DNA of 17,362 bases from Thermoprotei archaeon. GTDB taxonomy: Archaea > Thermoproteota > Thermoprotei > Thermofilales > B15-G2. Shown here piece by piece: positions 1 through 5,216 of this stretch (the stretch's first letter is position 1; each line of letters starts with the position of its first letter). The position numbers and the translations under genes are program-made. Where the stretch lies: the NCBI GenBank assembly GCA_003649445.1, contig QMRV01000042.1:1-17362 (forward strand). Reading direction: 5' to 3'. Under the pieces are notes generated by a model. It saw only the letters and a program-made list of their open reading frames with translations, was not told the DNA's origin and searched no databases.

Positions 1-447
1 ATTTATATTGCTATCCGTTAAACATTTTAATAACTTTGTTATTTTCATTAAATCTAACATATTTAGGCAATCATCAAAAAATAAAATTAATTTATTTGAA
101 CTACTATAACTTACCCTTCTTTTAATATTATATAATACATTATTTATAGATATATGTGAAGTTAAGTGTATTAAGTTAATTTTATAACAAATTTCTCTTA
201 ATATTTGTTCATAACTCGAAAATCTATGTACAGAAATGTAACTACATATTTTTTCAAATTTTTGACAACTAATCATAGTTTTCTTTAAAAGCAGTGTTTT
301 TCCTAAGCCAGATGCTCCTCTTAAGATTATTAAGTTTGAGTAATTACTATCGTTGTTAAGAAAACCTACTAGTGTACTTAGCTGTCTTTCTCTGTAAGGA
401 GCTTTAGGAGAAACGTATTCAATTAATAGAGGTTTTAAGTCTATCAC
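1..447 (-). CDS. Orc1/Cdc6-like AAA+ ATPase, N-terminal part (runs off the left edge)
   Basis: The minus strand is open from a GTG at 447 to the window edge, giving 149 residues of an incomplete protein. It begins with a segment like the Orc1/Cdc6 N-terminus (EYVSPKAPYRERQL, residues 10-23; the family usually has a Y-V-P-x-x-x-x-H/Y-R-E pattern). Next come a Walker A motif (GASGLGKT, 44-51), a family-like stretch SSYEQILREI (77-86) and a Walker B-like LILFFDDC (120-127), with Asp-Asp where Orc1/Cdc6 usually has Asp-Glu. The family binds replication origins and loads MCM. GTG is the only usual start codon in the frame after an upstream stop, and a TATA box lies 24 bp before it, so a leaderless transcript is likely. 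Base composition is unusual, about 24% G+C by hand count, well below the neighbours. A different AAA+ or STAND-type ATPase cannot be excluded because sensor 2 and the winged helix are not in the window. Confidence 0.72.
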   Translation of the reverse strand, partial: MIDLKPLLIEYVSPKAPYRERQLSTLVGFLNNDSNYSNLIILRGASGLGKTLLLKKTMISCQKFEKICSYISVHRFSSYEQILREICYKINLIHLTSHISINNVLYNIKRRVSYSSSNKLILFFDDCLNMLDLMKITKLLKCLTDSNIN

Positions 448-466
448 ATAATCTTGTTTCGTAGAT

Positions 467-475
467 CTTTTATAG
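467..475 (-). promoter_or_regulatory. TATA box of the Orc1/Cdc6-like gene, overlapping the preceding stop codon
   Basis: On the minus strand the sequence GGAGCTATAAAAG holds a TATA element centred near 471, 24 bp before the GTG at 447. The TAA stop of the preceding gene (470-472) lies inside this element. The spacing fits archaeal TBP/TFB initiation directly at the start codon. Confidence 0.55.
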
Positions 476-898
476 CTCCTCTTCTAAGAACTCTTCAGAC
501 GACATTGTCGTAAGCTCTTTTGCATATTCAATAATTTCGTTTTTGAAGTCTTCGTCGATGTAGGGAGCTACTAGTATTATACTTTTTACAGTAACGCTAT
601 CACCACTCCATTGATTGTCGTACGAAATTTCATAGACAGGAATTTCTGCTATTGCTTCATTTCCACTTCTTCTTAAATTAAACTTAGAGAGTACTTCAAA
701 CTCTCCTTTACTTAATGGTAGTTTTCTTGAAATTACTCTAACATCGTGTGTAACGAAGAAATCAGACTCGCTGGTATTCCATTTTCCGAGCGCTTCTTTT
801 GCTAAGTTTTTTACAACCTCCTCTAGTTCACCTTCCTTTATATCTATTTTAGTACATTTCCCTTCACTACATTCAACTATAACTAACTTGGTTTTCAT
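470..898 (-). CDS. Conserved-looking protein of unknown function, coupled to a thioredoxin-fold gene
   Basis: This 142-residue, acidic, soluble protein matches no family I recognise. It has a predicted beta strand at the N-terminus (KLVIVEC), two cysteines spaced Cys10-x4-Cys15, a helical region near residues 22-40, several beta-rich segments (FFVTHDVRVI, AIAEIPVYEISY, SVTVKSIILVAPY) and an acidic C-terminal helix ending EEFLEEEL. No signal peptide or membrane segment is visible. Its ATG shares one base with the TGA of the upstream gene (TGATG at 898), so the two are probably translationally coupled and work together. The pairing suggests that the cysteine-containing protein and the thioredoxin-fold protein may be partners, but this is inference only. 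Confidence 0.75.
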   Translation of the reverse strand: MKTKLVIVECSEGKCTKIDIKEGELEEVVKNLAKEALGKWNTSESDFFVTHDVRVISRKLPLSKGEFEVLSKFNLRRSGNEAIAEIPVYEISYDNQWSGDSVTVKSIILVAPYIDEDFKNEIIEYAKELTTMSSEEFLEEEL

Positions 899-1212
899 CA
901 GGCTTCCCCCTTAATGGCGTTCTTTATTATATTTTTCGCTTTATCAATATCAGGTTTACCTTTATCAGTTATGGGAATACGAGTCATTACGTGCACTATT
1001 TTACCATCGTCGTATTGAAGCAGTACCTGGGGAATATCTACTCCTGCAATCTCGTCTTTTTCACCGTACTTGGCCAAAAATTCCCAGTCTTCTTCTCTTT
1101 CATCAAGTTCTATTCCTTCTTCTTTGGCTACTTCTCTACAAACTCTCCTCACATACTTTGATATAGGGTCCCATGTAGTATATACGACAATGAGTTTCGA
1201 TATTTTAGCCAA
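898..1212 (-). CDS. Thioredoxin-fold protein lacking the active-site cysteines
   Basis: The 104-residue protein follows the thioredoxin pattern: a strand (KLIVVYT, 6-12), a turn, a long helix (18-32), a probable cis-proline loop (VDIPQVLL, Pro61) followed by strands, and a C-terminal helix (DIDKAKNIIKNAI). Where thioredoxins have W-C-G-P-C it has W14-D-P-I-S18, and its only cysteine is Cys25 within the helix, so it cannot do dithiol exchange by the usual route. A binding or scaffold role is more likely, which is inference. The start is TTG at 1212, chosen because GGTG lies just upstream (about 1219-1222) and residues before it do not fit the fold. The downstream gene starts on its stop codon. 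Fold assignment is by eye only. Confidence 0.6.
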   Translation of the reverse strand: MAKISKLIVVYTTWDPISKYVRRVCREVAKEEGIELDEREEDWEFLAKYGEKDEIAGVDIPQVLLQYDDGKIVHVMTRIPITDKGKPDIDKAKNIIKNAIKGEA

Positions 1213-1242
1213 ACTTACGCACCGTAAGAAGATGATTTTCGA

Positions 1243-1253
1243 TATTTATAAGT
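1243..1253 (-). promoter_or_regulatory. TATA box for the thioredoxin-fold gene pair
   Basis: Minus-strand ACTTATAAATA is centred near 1248, which puts the transcription start near 1222, about 10 nt before the TTG start at 1212. It lies in the 65-bp gap after the PDCD5-family gene, so the pair downstream probably has its own promoter. Confidence 0.45.
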
Positions 1254-1277
1254 CTATGCTTTGAGTATAATAGAATG

Positions 1278-1652
1278 TTAATCTTCTTTGTTTTTAAGCA
1301 GCTCGCGAATACTCTTCACTTCACCCCGACTTTTGTATACTATCTTTGTTTCAATTCTTACTGGTAACCCAAGATTTAGGAAAATATTGTATAATGTTAC
1401 TCCATCTATTTTCTTTATGCCCTTTTCAACAACATAGTTTGCTAAAATCTCTATTACTCTTTCAGTTGCCTCAGGATACTGTCTTCTAGCCTCTCTCAGA
1501 ATTTCTTTAGCCTTAGGAGTGAGCACTGATTCCAGTATTTTTTTAGGAGATATTTTCGGTTCTTTTTCCCTTAGCTGCTTTTCTAGCAACTTCATTTGTA
1601 GCTCGAGCAACTTCTTCTTCCTAAGCAATTCAAGTGATTTATCTTCGGACAT
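1278..1652 (-). CDS. PDCD5/TFAR19-family DNA-binding protein
   Basis: The 124-residue protein has the layout of archaeal PDCD5-like proteins. A charged N-terminal helix (SLELLRKKKLLELQ, residues 6-19, continuing to about 36) is followed by a compact three-helix core that begins ILESVLTPKAKEIL, corresponding to the family's L-T-P-E-A-R-E-R-L motif. It then continues YPEATERVIEIL and GIKKIDGVTLYNIFLNL. Members bind DNA and are small and abundant in archaea, but their role is poorly defined. The core is more divergent than usual (Ala-Lys-Glu-Ile-Leu instead of Ala-Arg-Glu-Arg-Leu), so I keep some doubt. The ATG at 1652 lies about 28 bp from a TATA box, consistent with a leaderless or nearly leaderless mRNA. 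A candidate small RNA is encoded just upstream on the same strand. Confidence 0.82.
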   Translation of the reverse strand: MSEDKSLELLRKKKLLELQMKLLEKQLREKEPKISPKKILESVLTPKAKEILREARRQYPEATERVIEILANYVVEKGIKKIDGVTLYNIFLNLGLPVRIETKIVYKSRGEVKSIRELLKNKED

Positions 1653-1677
1653 ACCATTTAATTAAAGAAAAGCAAAG

Positions 1678-1687
1678 TATATATTTA
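1678..1687 (-). promoter_or_regulatory. TATA box of the PDCD5-family gene
   Basis: Minus-strand TAAATATATA is centred about 28 bp before the ATG at 1652 and lies between the end of the candidate sRNA and the coding region. This predicts a transcript with almost no leader. Confidence 0.5.
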
Positions 1688-1694
1688 TCTCAAA

Positions 1695-1750
1695 GTGTCA
1701 GCGCTTTTAACCTTCGTCATCAATCATCGTGTAGCGGTCACATCATCCGC
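1695..1750 (-). ncRNA. Candidate C/D box guide RNA
   Basis: Read on the minus strand, the intergenic region holds the box order of an archaeal C/D sRNA. A C-like box ATGATGT (1746-1740) has one mismatch to RTGATGA. Then come a spacer with a degenerate D' region, a C' box TGATGA (1722-1717), a 15-nt guide-length spacer and a D box CTGA (1701-1698). The span of about 50 nt is normal for this class. A TATA-like TTTAAAT lies about 25 bp before the C box, where a promoter for it would be expected. Weak points: no clean D' box, one mismatch in C, and a 6-bp inverted repeat (1732-1737 with 1747-1752) that could fold over the C box. The rRNA or tRNA targets are not known to me. Confidence 0.42.
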
Positions 1751-1767
1751 TATTTTTTCTGTCACAC

Positions 1768-1780
1768 TATCATTTAAATA
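1768..1780 (-). promoter_or_regulatory. TATA-like element upstream of the candidate sRNA
   Basis: Minus-strand AATATTTAAATG with an A-rich stretch before it is centred near 1773. Initiation about 25 bp downstream would fall near 1748, at the C-like box of the candidate C/D RNA. No protein-coding gene starts at that position. Confidence 0.38.
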
Positions 1781-1835
1781 TTTTTCAAGTAAAAAGCAAC
1801 CTTACACCAAAGAAATTCGGGAAAAACGAACTATA

Positions 1836-2186
1836 TTAACGAGATCTCCTTTTAACAGCAATTTCTTCTTCTTCGTGTCTGGCTAATTTTGTTATCGAAA
1901 GTATTTCTACACTATCTCCGGGCTTGATACCGTATCTCTCTCTGATATTCTTAGGTATTGTGAACTGTCTTGAATCAGTATTTCTCGTACGCAGCAACGT
2001 TGCTCTTATAGTCAACACTTGATCTTTGTATTTAAAAGTAATTTTAGCATACTTTAAGTCTCTTATTCCAAGTGCTCTAATTAGACTTGCAGGCAAAAGT
2101 ACTTGATTATTAACATATACTCTTGAAACATAGGGAAGAGACTTTACATCAAACCCTCTGACTCCCCTTCTTCCCTTTTTGCTCAT
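1836..2186 (-). CDS. Tandem AbrB/SpoVT-like swapped-hairpin protein
   Basis: The 116-residue protein contains two AbrB-like half-barrels in one chain. The second is clear: RQFTIPKNIRERYGI (73-87) then KPGDSVEIL (88-96), the standard 'x-T-I-P-K-x-I-R-E-x-x-G-I-K-x-G-D-x-V' pattern. The first (about 19-60) is degenerate: VYVNNQVLLPASLIRALGI then a strand-rich half without the Gly-Asp. Single AbrB domains normally dimerise to form the DNA-binding barrel, so a tandem copy may build the barrel within one chain. Both ends are very basic (KKGRRGVRG and VKRRSR), which fits nucleic acid binding. Its function could be transcription regulation, or chromatin or RNA binding; no toxin partner is adjacent. 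The ATG at 2186 is 27 bp from a TATA box. Confidence 0.75.
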   Translation of the reverse strand: MSKKGRRGVRGFDVKSLPYVSRVYVNNQVLLPASLIRALGIRDLKYAKITFKYKDQVLTIRATLLRTRNTDSRQFTIPKNIRERYGIKPGDSVEILSITKLARHEEEEIAVKRRSR

Positions 2187-2208
2187 AAGGTAGGATATAC
2201 AGTGAAAG

Positions 2209-2217
2209 TATATATTT
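2209..2217 (-). promoter_or_regulatory. TATA box of the tandem AbrB gene
   Basis: Minus-strand AAAATATATA is centred near 2213, about 27 bp before the ATG at 2186, predicting a leaderless message. It shares the 114-bp intergenic region with the divergent RAM-domain gene. Confidence 0.5.
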
Positions 2218-2272
2218 TTATCAATCCGTTAGAACTACTTGATAAGTATTGAAGATACATCAAACCTAAAAG

Positions 2273-2279
2273 TTTATAG
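2273..2279 (+). promoter_or_regulatory. TATA box of the RAM-domain gene
   Basis: AAAAGTTTATAG (TATA part 2273-2279) is centred 25 bp before the GTG at 2301. Initiation at the start codon itself is predicted, and no Shine-Dalgarno sequence is present. Confidence 0.55.
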
Positions 2280-2300
2280 CGAAGTATATACTCAAATCAT

Positions 2301-2537
2301 GTGTCTCAAAATAAAATAATCGCATATATACTGATAGTAGTTAAAGGCGGATGTGAATATTCAGTACTAGAAGAATTAAGAAAAATTGAAGAAGTAAAAG
2401 AGGGATTTATAACATATGGTAGCTGGGACATAATTGTCAAAGTTGAAACAGAAAATATAGAAAGACTAGGCTTCATTGTTACAAAAATAAGACAAATGCA
2501 AGAAGTAGAACGAACAGAAACGCTCATCTGTGCGTAA
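2301..2537 (+). CDS. Stand-alone Lrp/AsnC ligand-binding (RAM) domain protein
   Basis: The 78-residue protein is a single RAM domain: a strand (IIAYILIVV), a helix (SVLEELRKIE), a strand ending in the typical YGSWDIIVKVE (39-49), a second helix with IERLGFIVTKIRQM, and a final strand VERTETLI. The DNA-binding helix-turn-helix of full-length Lrp/AsnC regulators is missing, and no open frame for it lies upstream, so this is a natural stand-alone form rather than a fragment. In archaea such proteins bind small effectors, often amino acids, and can assemble with themselves or with full-length Lrp proteins. The GTG start is supported by the TATA box 25 bp upstream and by the length fitting one domain. 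Confidence 0.85.
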   Translation: MSQNKIIAYILIVVKGGCEYSVLEELRKIEEVKEGFITYGSWDIIVKVETENIERLGFIVTKIRQMQEVERTETLICA

Positions 2538-2593
2538 CGGAAGCACACAGAATACTATTTAAGTAAATATCATGAAAATACCTCGGTGAGAAC

Positions 2594-3364
2594 TTGGAGG
2601 GAGAAATAAAAGAATCGATGCTTGTCTACGCAAAGCCTCCAACGCTCCTTACTCACTTAAAGCGCTCATTGAGAAGAATATGCTTAGTCTATGTGAACCC
2701 CTTCAAACTCTTCGATGAAGTATCACGATCACCTGACTTTTTAGGCCCAGTCATAGTGGTCTCACTGGTAATTGTAATTTCGCTCTACGAAGGATTTCTA
2801 TGGTATTCTAAGGCCGAAATATTGTACTATAACGGCACCAAAGTCAGTTTAAGTGGCGGTTATATATCACAGTTAACTTCAATTGCATCACTAAGAATAC
2901 TAGGCGTTGTTATGAGGTGGTTCATTGCATTCGGAGTATTCTGGTTGGTCTCAAGTATACTTAAAGGTCAAGGAGAACACGCATCTCTTTTCTCCGCTAC
3001 AGGGTATCTGTTTTCAGTGTACTTGCTTCATATGATTATTGATACACTACATTTAGTATTCTTCTTAAGTTCAATGCCTTCCTTAACTATCTTTATTACT
3101 TATTCTGCTTCATGTACTACAAAAATAAAGGATCTCATAGTAGCACATGCAGTTGCTCAGTGGATCAGCAATGCGCCTTGGCCTATGAGCACTATCAGAA
3201 CTTACTATGCCTGGTTCTTCTCACTATGGAACATAGTAGTATGTTTAGCTATCTATATATCGGAGCGAAAAATGACTCCCATAAGAGCGATTATTGCTTC
3301 ACTGATCACTTACTTTCTAATGATGTTTGCAGAAGTACTCTTCGTACAGCCTCTCTTCATCTAA
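2594..3364 (+). CDS. Yip1-like polytopic membrane protein
   Basis: The 256-residue protein has a cytoplasmic-looking N-terminal segment of about 48 residues with NPFKLFDEVSRSPDFLGP (35-52), which resembles the start of archaeal and bacterial Yip1-domain proteins. About five hydrophobic helices follow, near 50-70, 99-122, 129-158, 204-223 and 229-253. Yip1 proteins are integral membrane proteins of unclear biochemical role in prokaryotes. The start is TTG at 2594 with GGTGAG just before it (2585-2590); the internal ATG at codon 9 lacks such a site. The last 8 nt overlap the 3' end of the convergent aIF2 gamma gene. The family call rests on the N-terminal motif and topology, so it is tentative. 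Confidence 0.7.
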   Translation: MEGEIKESMLVYAKPPTLLTHLKRSLRRICLVYVNPFKLFDEVSRSPDFLGPVIVVSLVIVISLYEGFLWYSKAEILYYNGTKVSLSGGYISQLTSIASLRILGVVMRWFIAFGVFWLVSSILKGQGEHASLFSATGYLFSVYLLHMIIDTLHLVFFLSSMPSLTIFITYSASCTTKIKDLIVAHAVAQWISNAPWPMSTIRTYYAWFFSLWNIVVCLAIYISERKMTPIRAIIASLITYFLMMFAEVLFVQPLFI

Positions 3365-4610
3365 TAATACCGTATCCTACAAGCCTCCAGCGTCCCATTA
3401 CCTGCCGACTGATAGCTACCCTAGCTCCTTTTTCTGCGCATACAGGCTTTCTTAAAACTATATTCACTATATTTTCACTTACTGAAGTGACTATACCTAG
3501 AGTTGTAGCAGTACCTACGTTTAGCATTAAGGGTTCTTTAGGCTTTATTTTCTCTACTTTCTTTTCTTGAGCTAAACCGACGACTCTCTCGAGAAGATGT
3601 ACATCGAGCTCTAAAGTATTCCAGACTGGAGGTAGAGTACCTGGCTTACCTACAACGTTTCCTATCAGCGCATCTGCTTTAGTTAAGCTTGGATCTAGAA
3701 GAGTCCCTACACCTATCAGTCCTCCAGGTCTAGCTTCTTCCAGTTCTATGTTTCCGCTCTTTAAGCTAACTATTTCAGTAAACAAAGGTCTATACTCTAT
3801 TTTCCCTCTCTGACCTACAACTCTTATTCCAGGTCTTATTTCTATTTCGTCACTTATTCTAAATTTACCTTGAATTATTGTTCCTCCTAAAACTCCTCCT
3901 TTAAGTTTGTCGGGAGGTGTGCCGGGTTTATTTACATCAAATGACCGTGCTACTAGCATCCTTGGAGGTAATGTTGGATCTCTCTGTGGAGTAGGAATAC
4001 ATTCTTCGATGGCTTCAATAACAGCATCTACATTGACTTTATGTAGAGCTGAGACAGGAATTATTGGAGCTCCTTCGGCCCAAGTGCCTTTAATAAACTT
4101 TAATATCTGGTTATAGTTTTCAATAACTTTTTCTTTAGGCACAATATCGATTTTGTTTTGCACTATGACTATGTTTTTTATACCCATTATTGTCAGTGCT
4201 GCGAAATGCTCTTTAGTCTGTGGCTGTGGACACGGCTCTGAAGCATCTATTACGAAAACTACTCCATCCATTAGCGTGGACCCAGCTATCATTGTAGCCA
4301 TGAGCATCTCGTGTCCTGGTACATCTACAAAAGATATTCTTCGGACGAACTCTAGAGGTGATCCACAATATTTACAAACACCTTCAGGAGATAAAGCCTC
4401 AGAAGTATAGCACTGTGGAGGAGGACACTTAGGACATTTAAAAATAGCTGTATCAGCATATCCTAATTTCAGAGTTATTCCTCGCTTTAACTCTTCTGAG
4501 TGCCTAGCAGCCCATATTCCTGTTATTGCCTCAACTAAGGTTGTTTTACCATGATCTACGTGTCCTGCTGTACCTATATTGACTAAAGGCTGAACTTTAG
4601 GCGCAGACAT
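3357..4610 (-). CDS. Translation initiation factor aIF2 subunit gamma
   Basis: The 417-residue GTPase carries the initiator tRNA to the small ribosomal subunit as the core of the aIF2 heterotrimer. Visible motifs are the P-loop GHVDHGKT (16-23), switch 1 RGIT (43-46), a zinc-knuckle insertion with Cys59, Cys62, Cys79 and Cys82 (plus Cys67), switch 2 DVPGH (96-100) and NKID (152-155). Domains II and III follow, ending in GYGIIR. Length and motif order are standard, and no intein is present. The ATG at 4610 has AGGTGG about 3-8 nt upstream. S6e lies upstream on the same strand, a pairing common in crenarchaeal genomes, although a 106-bp gap with TATA-like elements suggests a separate promoter here. 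Confidence 0.97.
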   Translation of the reverse strand: MSAPKVQPLVNIGTAGHVDHGKTTLVEAITGIWAARHSEELKRGITLKLGYADTAIFKCPKCPPPQCYTSEALSPEGVCKYCGSPLEFVRRISFVDVPGHEMLMATMIAGSTLMDGVVFVIDASEPCPQPQTKEHFAALTIMGIKNIVIVQNKIDIVPKEKVIENYNQILKFIKGTWAEGAPIIPVSALHKVNVDAVIEAIEECIPTPQRDPTLPPRMLVARSFDVNKPGTPPDKLKGGVLGGTIIQGKFRISDEIEIRPGIRVVGQRGKIEYRPLFTEIVSLKSGNIELEEARPGGLIGVGTLLDPSLTKADALIGNVVGKPGTLPPVWNTLELDVHLLERVVGLAQEKKVEKIKPKEPLMLNVGTATTLGIVTSVSENIVNIVLRKPVCAEKGARVAISRQVMGRWRLVGYGIIR

Positions 4611-4633
4611 AGTGCCACCTAAGACAGTTTCTG

Positions 4634-4660
4634 AAATATATTTTCCAGCTATTTAATTTT
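4634..4660 (-). promoter_or_regulatory. Promoter region of aIF2 gamma (two TATA-like elements)
   Basis: Minus-strand AAAATTAAATAG (about 4649-4660) and AAATATATTT (about 4634-4643) both lie at suitable distances from the ATG at 4610. The first would leave a leader of about 19 nt containing the AGGTGG ribosome-binding site and so fits better; the second would give an almost leaderless message without it. Confidence 0.35.
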
Positions 4661-4716
4661 ACTTTACAAAAGTACATAAGCTATATTCATTAAAATTCAT
4701 AAAATTTGAACTTATT

Positions 4717-5091
4717 TTAAGTGATTACCGGCTTTTGATCCGGCTTCTCATACACTATTTTCATGTTTACTTGTACTATATCTTCAGTAATAACGTTTCC
4801 TCGAATAAACTTACGCTTTCTTAGCCCCTTCTTAGGTGGATGATAACCTGGAGGCCCTGAGAGCAGTACTCTCTTCTTTACACCGCCATGTATGTCAGGT
4901 CTCATAGGCTCCCCAGCTTTACCTGATCCTCCTGTTATCATTAGCTTTACTCCTGGAAGACCGAGAATGCTTCCGTCTACTTCGTCTCCTATTTTCAGTC
5001 CTAGAAGTGCTTCTGCTTCTCTACCCTTTACTTCAATTGTTTTAGCCTTCCCCGTTTTAGGATCTGAAACTACTACTTTGAATTCTGGCAT
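4717..5091 (-). CDS. Ribosomal protein S6e (eS6)
   Basis: The 124-residue protein is the archaeal small-subunit protein eS6. The N-terminal barrel starts EFKVVVSDPKTGKAKTIEV. The central segment has the family signature for this position (GGSGKAGEPMRPDIHGG, 54-70), followed by KKRVLLSGPPGYHPPKKGLRKRKF with its cluster of basic residues for rRNA contact. The C-terminal strand is VNMKIVYEK. It lacks the long phosphorylated tail of the eukaryotic form, as is normal in archaea. It is followed on the same strand by aIF2 gamma, the usual neighbour in this lineage. Confidence 0.97.
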   Translation of the reverse strand: MPEFKVVVSDPKTGKAKTIEVKGREAEALLGLKIGDEVDGSILGLPGVKLMITGGSGKAGEPMRPDIHGGVKKRVLLSGPPGYHPPKKGLRKRKFIRGNVITEDIVQVNMKIVYEKPDQKPVIT

Positions 5092-5125
5092 ATATTAATC
5101 GCCGTTTCTCCCTAACTAATCAAAC

Positions 5126-5133
5126 CTATAAGT
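5126..5133 (-). promoter_or_regulatory. TATA box of the S6e gene
   Basis: Minus-strand GAAAAACTTATAGG is centred near 5129. Initiation would fall near 5103 and leave about 12 nt of leader before the ATG at 5091. Confidence 0.45.
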
Positions 5134-5216
5134 TTTTCCTTAAAACTAAGCTTAGGTATTCTTTCTAAATACCAATTAGAATATAATAAAATTCTTTATA
5201 CGCTACAGTAATGTCT

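Noticed and set aside
1695..1886. Plus-strand 63-codon open frame
   Set aside because: It covers an intergenic region and the antisense of the AbrB-like gene, with no recognisable domain; the minus-strand C/D boxes explain the region better.
1836..2186. Antitoxin of a toxin-antitoxin pair
   Set aside because: No PIN, MazF or other toxin gene is adjacent, and the neighbours have separate promoters.
2301..2537. Truncated Lrp/AsnC regulator
   Set aside because: No helix-turn-helix remnant lies upstream and a promoter sits directly before the GTG, so it is a natural stand-alone RAM protein.
3112..3570. Plus-strand 152-codon open frame
   Set aside because: It is a shadow of the Yip1-like gene in a different frame running into the antisense of aIF2 gamma.
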